From assembly GCA_021030915.1 (NCBI GenBank), contig JAGEMR010000127.1, positions 1 through 64,000 of the forward strand: DNA of 64,000 nucleotides, read 5' to 3'. Positions 1 through 10,720 of the stretch are shown piece by piece; within the stretch, counting starts at the first letter, position 1, and every line of letters starts with the position of its first letter. A program made the translations under genes and the position numbers. Under the pieces are notes generated by a model that ran no database searches, was not told the origin of the DNA, and saw nothing but the letters and a program-made list of their open reading frames with translations. Source of the stretch: Astrothelium macrocarpum (Eukaryota; Ascomycota; Dothideomycetes; Trypetheliales; Trypetheliaceae).

Positions 1-60
1 CACGGTGTTATGAACCACACCACCGCGTGGCTCACGCTGTACATGCGCTCCGCATACGAT
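1..60 (+). repeat. Left TIR of pogo-like element
   Basis: This segment is the reverse complement of 1802-1861 except at positions 15 and 45. It starts cacggtgttatgaacc. It may continue to the left, beyond the window. Confidence 0.9.
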
Positions 61-166
61 CAGTATGCGAATCTCATGCATTTCGCACCCACATCTCCAA
101 ATCTAAATCTGAATTATCTGAAGAGTCATTAGATATATAATTTATTTCTTCCGATTTTTCTTTTTT

Positions 167-1747
167 TTATGCAGTTTTTGTTGGTCGTCCACGGCGACGT
201 TTCATATACGGCTTCTTCTCTGATGTATATATAATTTGCAATACATTCGCAGTTATATAAATATTAATGTCTTCTAATTCGATTCTTTTATTTTTAATAT
301 TGCGTTTTCGTTTATTAAGAAGTTCTGATTGATCTGCCAATTGTTTGGTCATAATGGCGATCGTTGCGTTTTGAGATTCACAGAAACGTGTCATACGTTC
401 AGTATAACGTTTTACAGACGAACCAATTATATTATTTTTATCCAAAATTTCTGTGAATTTTTTGTTTGATTTGATAAATACAACAATTTCTGAAGGAGAA
501 TTCTTTAATAATGAATGATTCAAATTGTCTGAATCAGATGATGTGAAAGTTTTTGTGTACAGCAATGGTTGTGTCTGAGGCAATTCATTCAAAATTCATC
601 TGCGATTCAAAGGCATTATACCTGCGCCTCGAAAGCTAGCACGAATGTTTTCCTTTGATATAGCCATATTACACACCTGAATGAATATTTCAATCCATTC
701 TGTTTTAGACGTCCGTTATGTGCTGAATCTATAAAGCGTAATTATTTCGCTTATATAGAATCGTTTGAATGCAGAGAATACACCCACATCAAACGGTTGA
801 AATATATGCGAACAATACGGTGATATAATCATAAAATCGATTTTGTTTTCCATATAATAGGCGATGAATTTGGCCTGAATATGGCTGCCGTGATTATCTG
901 TGATGAAGAGACGTCTGCGATTCCCACATCGTTCGCGTGTTAAAGGATTAAAAATCTTAATCAATCAATATAATGCCAATTCATTTGATGTTCAGCCATT
1001 TTTGTTAATTGCGAAACGATATTCTGATGGTATTTCTGCGGACAGTTAACGTGAATTCAATTGTGCATTTTTAAAGATCAAAAGAGGCGCAAATACCTCG
1101 CCTACTACACTGATGCATTCAATCATTATAACCCATTCTTGTTTATCTGCCATAATCTTTTGTTTCTTTTTTATATCAAGATGAATCAATATTTTAGATG
1201 ATTATTCTTTATTAATACCGAATTCTGATTCGTTTATATTATAAATGTTTGAAGTATTGTATTCATATTCTTTTTATTGCGTTTCGAATGCGTCAAATCA
1301 GTGATTCACCGTCTCTATAATTGCTCCATTCATATGAGCAGATTCTAGCTGACCAACGTATATATTGCGAATTTGAGGATGTCGTTTAATAAAACATTCG
1401 ATCCAATTGGCGCCAATAGATTCAAAATAGATTTATACGGGATGTAGATGAAACGCGTGATAAACGCGCTTTTCTCGCAAGAATTCAGCAAATTCAGTCA
1501 ATAATGAATATATAATTGGAATTCCTGTGATAATATATCGTTTGATCTAATGAATTAAAATTGATTTTTTAATATTTATTAAAAATTGTTGTAATTCTTT
1601 AATAATTGTTGGTGATAAACCGCCGTTTAATCTGCGTTTTAACATCGAATATAGAATTTTAAACTCCCGTGTAATTTCACGAATTGATAAAAATGAATTT
1701 TTAAAAAATACATCACGAACAGTTTATATTTGTTTTTCAATTTCCAT
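167..1747 (-). pseudogene. DDE/D transposase relic (pogo/Fot1 type)
   Basis: Reading from an ATG at 1747 on the minus strand gives an N-terminal stretch like the helix-turn-helix of pogo-type transposases (SIREITREF, then LKRRLNGGLSP). An in-frame stop already lies near its start. The catalytic part survives at 716-964, with FITDNHGSHI and HIFQPFDVGVF-FKRFY, which match the second and third acidic residues of the pogo DDD core. The last open stretch (167-592) resembles the basic, coiled C-terminus of Fot1 proteins and ends in an Arg/Lys-rich segment. Many stops and frame breaks make this a non-functional relic. Confidence 0.8.
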
Positions 1748-1801
1748 GTTTTTTGAAAAATTTTGAATTATTATGATTGAATGCATGCGAATTATATGCT
1801 A

Positions 1802-1861
1802 ATCGTATGCGGAGCGTATGTACAGCGTGAGCCACGCGGTGGTGTGATTCATAACACCGTG
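1802..1861 (-). repeat. Right TIR of pogo-like element
   Basis: This is the inverted partner of 1-60 and ends ...cataacaccgtg. Confidence 0.9.
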
Positions 1862-2130
1862 GTAGACCCTATATAATTTGAAGGAATATTTAATATAAAT
1901 AATTTTATAAAATTATTGATTAAAAAGAATTCGAAAAAACGGTATATATCTGATGAAGATGAAAATAATAATTTATCAAAAAAAATAATAACAATTTTAT
2001 AATGATATAATAATTGCGGTATAATTAGATATAATATATATATTTATAATAAAATTGAAAAAATAGATATTGAATTAGAATCCGATGAAAAATAAATAAA
2101 TTTTCAAATTGTTATTGTGTGTATTAATGT
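1862..2130. other. AT-rich stretch, probable transposon remnant
   Basis: This stretch is almost pure A/T with no coding potential. Its second half (about 1990-2115) shares a run of about 20 identical bases, and a looser match around it, with 37540-37680 near the right end of the TIR element at 34587-37743. It may be a fragment of the same family. Chance similarity is a real risk in DNA this AT-rich. Confidence 0.45.
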
Positions 2131-4246
2131 TGATGGGGTATCTGATGCGGAAAGTGACCGACTGACTGATATGACCGGCTGAGTGGTAAACCACGTTACC
2201 TAAGGTACATCAAAAAGACATTGCATATTTCAGGGACTAGTGTGCGGGGTGTTGAAGCACGTACCAACTGAAGTCATTTCTAACTTGTGGTTTATTTTGC
2301 AACATCAACAACAAGCTTTTGTCCAAATTCGATTTGTTATTCAACTTGTGACCGGAGAATGCTGAGGCTGATGCTGCTAAGATCTGCACGCTAGTGAACG
2401 ATGCCTTAGCGTGCTCAGGCACACGGGTTGACAAATTAGCTAGGACATGAACGAACCATTCTCCTCTTCTATCTTCATTTGACGTTGAGACAAAGTTGCA
2501 AACATAGTGGCACATTCGTGTGAGTCTTCGACAGACAAAGAAATACTAAGTATTCATTGCGTTCGCTTCAGCGGAGGCCTGTTTAGAATTGTCTTCGACC
2601 AGAGGTTGACCTTGAGCTGATACCATGCTAGATAGGGGCAAAGTTAAAGCGCACGTGGTGAATCCGTGCACAAAGTGTTCTGACCCCAGACACCGGTAAA
2701 TGAACGGAATTGATTACTCATCCAAATCCTTTACGCCCGTACTGCGAAAAGTAGCCTATAGCAAGGCCTAAATCTCAGCAAGCGTAATCACAAACGAATG
2801 TGCCTCATCTCTGACTAGGATCCCGTAGTGAGACCGTTGAAGCACGGATCCCGCAATTCGCTCTAGGTGATCCTAGCCGGACCCAAAGAGCATCGTGGAC
2901 AGGCCCAATGCTTCCATTACAATCTACGGCCAAGCGAGCATCCTCATAACTATGGTTATCGTTGTAAATGGGTATAAGTTGAGCTGTTAGCCGCAAGTCG
3001 CTTCTGATGATGACCGTGAAAGAGAGAATTGATTATGTGAAAACTAGAAAGCTTGTTGTCCTAACCAGAGCGGGTAACTCAAAGACATGTAAAATCTAGA
3101 AGCCAATTGGCTGGCACAGTTTGATCATCATGCTACTGTTTCTGGGATGGAAAGCGATGGTTCTGTAACAGAGGTCGTCATACAGTTACGATGACGTTAA
3201 ATTTAAGCCAGGTGGAGCGAACTGGTTCAGTGAGCGCATGAGAATGTTGGAAGCAGTCGCCGCCAGAGCTCGGTGGAGTGATGCTCTCAGGGTGATGTGA
3301 TGCTATACGAGAAAGCGGGTGACTTCATAGGCAGTATCTATCCGAACTAAACGAGCGTCATAAATGGACCGTCTGGGTCATACTTTAGGCTGGAATGCCT
3401 CTTCAACTGATGACGATCAGAGTCAATGAAGTGAGCTTAAGGGAAAGATAAGGTAGGCGCGTCAACGCTAGCGTTGGTATTGATGTTTGTTGTGCACCGG
3501 TGAAACCCTGAGACTGACTTTGGGAAAATAAATTATGGCATCAGTACAACCACAGAAGTTATGAAGCGGGGGCTATGACAGGAAAGGTAGGTACACCATC
3601 AATTCAAGACCGGGGGACAACGTGACCGGGGATCAGCTCATAGCTTAACAAGTAAATTCCGGTGAAAATGTACAATTCTAGCATTCACGTCGTCACTGTG
3701 GAAAGGTACCGGGTATAGTGCCAATATTGAGTTTGAAAAAGCCTTGTGGACCGGATAGAACACTTATGAATCACCCCGTACAATTCTAGCAGTATTATAT
3801 GATAAAGCAGCTATTGATTGGCCAACACGGCTTGTGTGAATCAGCGACTGTGGCTGCATGGACTCCTCTTAGCGCGAGTCTATCCATCGGACGCGCCTAG
3901 ACGGTGTACAGCGTCCTTTTGTCTCCGGTGAATATCTAGTGTGATACGTACCATGTGAGATCTTTGAAATCATACCCACTGATTTACACTAGATATGTCA
4001 GTCACTTTATAATCGATTTATCATACATGTTTACTGATATTATAAATTCTTATTGGAAACAATTTTTTTAAGATATGATAGGACTTCTGTGACGCTATTC
4101 ACCGGACACGCCTGGGCGCTGTACATCTGGAGCTGCGCGATTCTCCCACGGACTAACCATGAGAGCTACTCGATTCTGGGATGACATTCGACGCCGAGGT
4201 TCAACAGCCTATTTGAACAGAGGCTATGAAGATGGATCAGCAGAAG
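2131..4246. other. Gene-poor DNA, no recognisable gene
   Basis: I see only short open frames with no recognisable domain. The base composition is normal again after the AT-rich block. Two small structures stand out. An 11-bp inverted repeat lies at 3932-3942 and 3986-3996 (atatctagtgt / acactagatat). An imperfect direct repeat links about 3887-3915 and 4101-4128 (cggacgcgcctagacggtgtaca versus cggacacgcctgggcgctgtaca). The stretch could be decayed retroelement sequence, but no reverse transcriptase, integrase or gag motif is readable. Confidence 0.4.
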
Positions 4247-4820
4247 TGTTGGTAGATTTAATCTTCTTCCCCTACTTTTCTTTTTTCTATTTCTTGTTCA
4301 CGGAAATGATCAAGACGTTTGCCGGTGCAAAGATCTTGAGTCGCATTTGAGAGACGGCTGATTCCATTGCGATTCTATTTTCGACGTTTGGACAGAGACC
4401 GTGTTGTAGGTGTTCCACCAAACGACGAACACAGGTAGAAAAGTCTTACTCGAAAGCAATCTTGACGGTCGTGTGATGCCTTTTGTTCATTAATGAAAGG
4501 GCAAGTAGATGTTTCTATCCTCTATAATAGTATAGAATCCATTCTATATGGTTCTTTAACCTCTTATACCGACTGCTGTCTCTACATTCTGCCCTCCGTC
4601 TGGAGTGGAAGGGGCACTTAGCTCGGCATGCGAATCCTATTAAGATAATGGTCATAGTTTTGGGTCAACAGAAGGCATTTGAACAACTTTTAACGTGTCT
4701 AATGTCTCAACTCGACAACATACCTAACAGAAAGTATAGAGGTAGAGATTGGTTAAAAATATTCTAGATGCCTCAGAGAGTTTATTACGAGAACAAGCTC
4801 TTTAACTTCTTGTGCCAACA
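4247..4820. repeat. Candidate solo LTR (TGTTGG...CCAACA)
   Basis: A 574-bp segment begins TGTTGG and ends CCAACA, the typical inverted ends of fungal LTRs. A purine-rich stretch (agcagaag) lies just before it, like a polypurine tract. A CT-rich, TATA-like middle (around 4520-4600) fits a promoter region. The flanking five bases (agaag / ccgtg) do not match, and no second copy is present in the window. The call is weak. Confidence 0.25.
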
Positions 4821-5590
4821 CCGTGAATAACACTGCCCGCATCTATTAACGTTACCTCAGTAGGCCGTGTGGGAGTCCTTGAGATATCCTATTCCAATTC
4901 AATAACATAAATTGGTAAAGGATTGCGGTATTAAAATACGAATGCACAAGGAGCAGCCTCAGCACATCCAATTCCGACGGCAGGGACCCCGGAGACAGCT
5001 TGTGCAAAGAGCGACAAGCCCATGCGCGTGAGTTGGGTCTTAGTGCCAGATCTGCGGCTGCTCCTACCTAAAGAGGAAAACGCTGCTGGACGAGCGGCAC
5101 TGGTTGGAGGTGTTGAGTCTCTCAGCTCTTGGCAACTAATGGCCAAGTGGCCGCGCGAAGGATGCGGCAAGCCGTGAGCGCCACCCGAATGAAACGCCAC
5201 ACCTACGACAAGCTCCCAAACAATCTCATCCTCAACGCTTTTCTGGCTGTCAGGAGGCGAAACAGTGATAGCATTCGCTGTGCCGATCCATTAGATGTGT
5301 ATCATGCATTGCATGCTGTCCAGGAGTTGGCGTGATCTTCGACAAATAAATTGTGAGGAATAAATTGTGAAATCTGTGAATGCTATTGGCAATTTACGAC
5401 TTCGATCATGGATACGATGAAGGCCAGTACTTTGCCGCTTCCTTTTTTTGATGCTTCTTCGTGCGTATGTGCCCCTGCTCCTTTCATTACGGGTTCGCCG
5501 CGAAATTTAAGTCCTAAAGCACGCATTCTTCGACGTGACCTCTGGCATCAGTCTGAGAGCAGTCCTTTTACTCACTGAAGGCCCATCACA
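4821..5590. other. Intergenic, upstream of the BBE oxidase gene
   Basis: No recognisable gene is present. A GC-richer patch at 4930-5340 has short open frames on both strands (89 aa minus, 68 aa plus) without known motifs. The part nearest 5590 should carry the promoter of the oxidase gene, but no clear TATA box stands out. Confidence 0.4.
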
Positions 5591-7535
5591 ATGCCAATTT
5601 GGCTCTTACTCCTGTTCGTGGGGTTGAGATTTTCTGTCTCTCTCGAGTCTATTCAGGAAAGTCCAGCACTTGCGAGAGTTTCTGCGGGTGAATGGCAAGT
5701 TTTGAACCAAACCGTTGGCGGACGACTTTTCGCCGCAGCACCCTTAGCGAAACCATGCTATCATACCTACAATGGGCGATCAAACACGCCTGATCAGGGT
5801 CAGTGCTCCGGGGTCCGTTCTAATTACCAAAATGAGAGTTTCCTCTCTGGCAACTTTGCTGGCTATGCCTGGGTAAGTTCTGGTCCAACACGTGGCCGCA
5901 AACGCGGAACAGATGGATGGATTTATGACGTCCAGAACAACATTTGCTGACTTTGCAAAGACAAACTGGGCCTCATGTCAAGCGACTGGTGCAGGATGCT
6001 CGGACTTTCAGTCTAGCGCCAATATATCCGTTTTACCTCCTACCGATAATTGCGAGCAAGGAAGCGTTCCAGGCTACTATGTCAACGCGGTCTGCAAGGA
6101 TGACATCCAAGCTACAATTTCGTTCGCCATGAAGTATAATATTCCTCTTGCTGTCAAGGGCAGTGGCCATGACTATAAAGGACGAAGTTCCGGACCTAAT
6201 TCTCTCGCATTATGGACATACAACGTCAAGCCTCCATTGATTATGAGCAAAGTTTTTGTGCCGGAGGGGTGTACAAGCGCCGTAGGAGCTGGTATAACAT
6301 TTGGCGGTGGCCAAGACTTTGGTGACCTTTACGATTTTGCCAACAACAACAATGTCACTGTTGTGGGAGGCGCCTCCCCTTCCGTCCGATCTGGAGGTGG
6401 TTGGCTGACTGGTGGAGGTCACGGAGCCCTTTCTGTATCTTTGGGCTTGGGCGTTGATAATGCTCTTCAAATTCGAGCGATATTGCCGAATGGAACAGAC
6501 GTTACGGCGAATCAGTGCCAGAACCAAGATTTATTCTTCGCTCTCCGTGGCGGTGGAGGCAATGCCTTTGGCGTAGTTTACGAAGTCACAACACGAGCTC
6601 ACCCATCCACACCGCTTGTTGTATGTTTTATGTGTTTTTGTCGCACTTCTAAGCTAATTGTTAACATATAGGTTGCCGGTGCCCAGTTCGTTTGCAGCAA
6701 TTCTGACTGTCTACGCAACTTCATCCAAATTTGCACCGAAAGCGCCGATCAATGGGCTACACAAGGCTGGGGTGGCTATATCACGATTGGTAGCGAGCCG
6801 AACCTACCCCTAGGCTTCATTTTGATGAGTCCTCTGATTAACGAAACTGTTGCGAACGCGTCGATGGCGAAAATTATGAACTTCTTCTCCCAAAATGGCA
6901 ATGATACTATGCTTGCGGCCGTCTTGACATTACCCTCGTTTTATTCCGTTTACACATCCTTCATTCAGCCTAATGAGGATGTTGTTGGTGTTGGCATGGC
7001 TGTTGGCAGTCGGCTACTACCACGTACACTATTCCAGAGCGCGACGGGTCAGCAACAAGTCACAGATGCCCTTCTAAATGTCAGCAGCATAGTCAGCTAC
7101 CCCAGCCCTTACCAGCCCGACGTGCAAGCGCCAGCCTACGGAGCGCCATTACAGATTCTCATAACTCCGCCTGCAGCATACTCTCTGGATGGGACCGCTC
7201 AATCGTCAGTCACACCAGCATGGCGTAATTCTCTCTGGCATATTGTCGCTCGCAATGGTTTTGCACCGGATGCAGATGCTCAAACCATTTCCAACGCATT
7301 TAGTGGCGCTAACATTGCAGCACAAGTTCTTCGCGATCTTGCGCCGCAGAGCGGCGCCTATCAAAATGAAGCTGATGTCTTCGAACCTGATCCAGTCGAA
7401 GCATTTTGGGGTCAAGATAACTATGATAGGCTACAGCAGATCAAAACGGCGATTGATCCGGGAAATCTGCTCACATGTTGGAATTGTGTAGGTTGGAACA
7501 TGAATGATACCCGGTACAGCTGCTATCCGAAGTAG
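5591..7535 (+). CDS. Secreted FAD-linked oxidase, BBE-like (AA7 family)
   Basis: The model is exons 5591-5872, 5961-6620 and 6672-7535, giving 601 aa. Both introns (88 and 51 nt) are phase 0 with GTAAGT/GTATGT donors. A signal peptide (WLLLLFVGLRFSVS) starts the protein. The PCMH-type FAD-binding domain includes SGHDYKGRS near residue 163, whose His is the usual covalent FAD anchor. It continues through GGASPSVRSGGGWLTGGGHG. The Cys that forms the second FAD link in plant BBE is absent there, so mono-covalent FAD is expected. The C-terminal BBE motif reads YDRLQQIK-DPGNLLTCWNCVGW. Family members oxidise alcohols, amines or carbohydrates and often act in fungal metabolite pathways. It lies 250 bp upstream of the cluster regulator on the same strand. 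The substrate is unknown. Confidence 0.92.
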
Positions 7536-7785
7536 TGATCCTGCGCAGTGCTCTGCCTACAATTTCGATTGGGATGAAAATCATTAAGATACATTAAGTC
7601 CATTTACTACAAAAACCAGAGGGTGACCGGGCGACTTTTAGACTAGCTAAATGACTTCGGACGTAGCCATCTTTAAATCCGTCCATTCATAAAATTTGTG
7701 CATGAGCCCGCTAGTACCTAAGATGCTCATACCAAATAATTTTGACCTGGCAAAATAGCCACTAATTTCGCTTTAGAGCGGCCAA

Positions 7786-9498
7786 ATGCTGCATTCTAGT
7801 CTTGGTTGCCTCACTTGCAAGAAACGACATCTAAAGGTACCCGGCTCGTCAAAGCGGGCAATACCTGTGTCAAAAGCTAAAACTCTACAGTGTGATTTAG
7901 CCCGGCCTACTTGCAAGTTGTGTCGCAAATCATGTCGAAACTGCCTCTGGGAGTCCAATGACACGACCCTATCGTTCCGCAACGAGAATGCCTTTGCCCA
8001 AGGCCAACGTAGGCGTCCACGGAGACAGCCTGTCGACGGGTGGCGACAATGCCCAACAACAGTCACAGCACCATTGTCGCTTGTCTCATCCTTTTCACCT
8101 GTTCCAATCGAACTTCAAGCATTGAACTATTGGGTTGCGAACTTTGCAACATGGCCGAGTCATCTTCCCGATATCAACCACGATTATACCACTTACGTTC
8201 TCGATCAATGGAACCGGTCTCCACCAGAGTCAAGCATTCATCTGGCATTTTCTGCATACTCACTCGCCACATATGGAAGAAGAAACAGATTCACCCAAGC
8301 CCTTGAACTTGCGGACAAGTTTTATTCTCAAAGCATTGTCAAGACACAGTACGAGATCAAAGAACTATCCTATCAGAGCATAGACCAGCTCATTATGGCA
8401 ACTTTACTCTTGACAAGCTATGAGGTCTGTCTTTGTGGTCGAAAATTGTACATTTGCTAAGTCTACCATAGAATACCATGTGTGAAGTCAAACAACAACT
8501 TGCCCAGGAAAAAATCTTGATAGCAGGTGAGAACGGATCTCGAACCTGGGGAAATATGTGTCATTTGGGAGGAGCCGAGGCGCTTTTACACTTTCGACAA
8601 TTGCGAGGATTATCACCGAATCTGCCACTCGACAGGGCGGTTCGACGCCCCATCGTAAGTCAGAACGGCCAACTGTCCGTATCATCTGATATTATCTGAG
8701 ATTACTAATAGGCTTTAGATACGAGCTTGCATCCTTCGAGGCACACGCATCCCAGAGTGGCTTCGAGATGGTGCCAAGTTTGGGGAAGAAGGCATCATAC
8801 TGGAACTTGACTCGTTGTTGGTTCGCGTTGCCGATCTTCGATCAAAATCGTTAAGCATCCTTCACCGGACAACCTCATTGCCCAACGATATTGAAGCCGT
8901 TGTGCTGGGAGCTGAAGGCCTGCATCTTGACCTTGTAGCATGGACCCAAAACCTTCCCGAAGAGTGGAATTACTCAGTCCATTTTGAAAGAGACTCGGCG
9001 TCGATGAAGCTTGATTCTGTCAACGGGAGAGCTATTCATACATACACATCGCCGAGCCATGCAGCGATTTGGAACAGATATCGTGCTCTTCGAATCATCA
9101 CGATTAGTGTGTGTATTCGGTTTCTTTCCCTGGCCCATGACAAATCACACGACCTCGTCAAGGCTCAATTGGAAACCTACCAGGAAACTGTAGCATTCCT
9201 GGCAACCGATCTGTGTAATAGTCTTTCTTTTTCCTTCAGCACCTCTACTGCTATGAGAGATGACCAAGCATCCAACTCAGTCAATAAAAATGACGATGAC
9301 GATCTTCTTCTCATTCAGGGTGGTGTAAATCCTGTGGTAGCAAATCTCACGGCCTGGTCATTGGCTGTGGTTATCTGCACGGAGGCTGTTCCCAGACCCC
9401 AGAAACAACGGTTGCAACGAATATTGCGAACCATTGCGACTGCTGCAGGAAATGCAGTGCTCGAATCTATTGCTAACAAAGAGGAATTTCAATTTTAG
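7786..9498 (+). CDS. Zn2Cys6 transcription factor, likely cluster regulator
   Basis: The model is exons 7786-7836, 7891-8424, 8472-8654 and 8719-9498, giving 515 aa. All introns (54, 47, 64 nt) are phase 0. Removing the first intron joins CLTCKKRHLK to CDLARPTCKLC and restores a canonical binuclear cluster: Cys 8, 11, 18, 25, 28 and 35 with C-x2-C-x6-C-x6-C-x2-C-x6-C spacing. That intron is a multiple of three and open, so an ORF-only view would miss the zinc cluster. The middle and C-terminal parts resemble the regulatory domain of fungal Zn2Cys6 proteins. It probably acts in the nucleus as activator of the neighbouring biosynthetic genes, which is inferred from position. It converges on the reductase gene, with 100 bp between the stop codons. 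Confidence 0.9.
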
Positions 9499-9598
9499 AT
9501 GCACGTCTTCACTTATGATTTGACAGAAAGTCGCATACCCCTCAAGCGCATCCAAGACCGCAACCCGCCGATGCTCGCTACGGCCCGATATAAATTCT

Positions 9599-10720
9599 CT
9601 AGACATGTCCAGCCACAGGTCTAGTTACGTACAGTTCCTCTATATACTTTATATCTTCACCGGTCAGCATTTTGTCTCTCATCCCGCAAATGTCATCTAT
9701 CCTTTCGACCGAATTGATCCCTACGATTGGCACTGTGCCTTTGGCCTTGAGCCAAGCTAAGGCCACATGGCTCATGCTCCATCCCTTCTTCTTTGCTAAT
9801 TCTTCAACTCTATGGATGATCTGGTCGTCCGCAGCAGTTGTGCTAGGATGATGTCCAGACGGCATCTTGGATCGAATCGACTTGTCGTAGCCTACTGGCC
9901 GGGCCAGTCTTCCAGCAAACAATGGTGACCAGGGTACAAGTCCAACTCCAGTGTCCTTACAGTAACGGATCATTTCGCGCTCTTCTTCGCGGTAACAGAG
10001 ATTATAGTAGTTCTGCATGCTGATGAACTTGGTCCAATTGTTGCTTACCGCGATGTGCTGCATCCGAGCGAATTGGGTAGCCCACATCGAGCTTGCGCCG
10101 ATGTATCGCGCTTTTCCGGCTTGGACAATATCATGCAAGGCTCTCATCGTTTCCTCTGGTGGCGTGGCTGTATCGTATCGTTGAATCTGAAGCACGTCTA
10201 TATATGTGGTGCCCAAACGAGCAAGAGAGCCATCTACGGCATTGAATATTGCACGACGGGATAAGCCTGGTCTGTTAGTATGCATGGGCTTTGGTTGGGT
10301 TTAACGCTTGCCTCCTTGATTGACATAGTCTTTGCTCTGCCCTAATTGTTTTGCGTGAAGGGCACCAATAATATTCGGTTCTTCCCCTACAGCATATGCG
10401 ATTTTCGTCATGATCACCACCTTATGACGTGGAATATTGTACTTGTGCAGGGCCTTTCCGATCATCTCTTCACTCCGGCCGTTTGAATATGCATTAGCGG
10501 TATCCCAGGTGTTGAGGCCGCGGTCATATGCTGCCCTCAAGATCTCTAGTGAAGCTTCTTCGTCAAGAACCCAAGAAACCGGGGCGGAACCTGAAGAGCC
10601 AAGAGTCATGGCACCCAGAATGGGCCAAGACACATGAAGTCCAGAATTCCCCAGTTTGACGTATTCAACCTTGGTAGAATTAAGAGATTGCTGAAGGGAT
10701 TGTGGGATTGGAAAGTTCAT
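9599..10720 (-). CDS. Aldo/keto reductase (aryl-alcohol-dehydrogenase-like)
   Basis: The model is exons 10720-10312 and 10266-9599, giving 358 aa. The 45-nt intron uses a GC donor: AG|GCAAGC ... CCAG. It restores the conserved DYVNQGGLSRRAIF, whereas the GT donor six bases downstream would give a less conserved junction. The NADPH-dependent AKR fold is clear from LGNSGLHVS, WDTANAY (catalytic Asp and Tyr near 72 and 77), VIMTKIAY (Lys), YIGASSM and ALAWLKAKG. The fourth member of the AKR tetrad, the His of the usual LQIHR, is Gln165 here (LQIQRYD), from codon CAA. Family members reduce aldehydes or ketones, and some take part in metabolite pathways such as that of versicolorin. The first in-frame ATG (10720) is taken as the start. 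Confidence 0.88.

Larger units (their letters stand above)
1..1861 (-). mobile_element. Decayed pogo/Fot1-like DNA transposon with 60-bp TIRs
   Basis: The ends (1-60 and 1802-1861) are inverted repeats matching at 58 of 60 positions. Both mismatches are C/T-type transitions. The interior is AT-rich and holds a broken minus-strand transposase relic with pogo/Fot1 features. The size (about 1.9 kb) fits Fot1-type elements. The left end coincides with the window edge, so the true outer boundary and target duplication cannot be seen. On the right, the bases after 1861 (gtagacc) would allow the TIR to extend a little further. The decay pattern resembles RIP. Confidence 0.85.

Noticed and set aside
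4931..5335. Overlapping open frames on both strands (89 and 68 aa)
   Set aside because: Neither shows a motif, signal peptide or splice partner that would support a gene.
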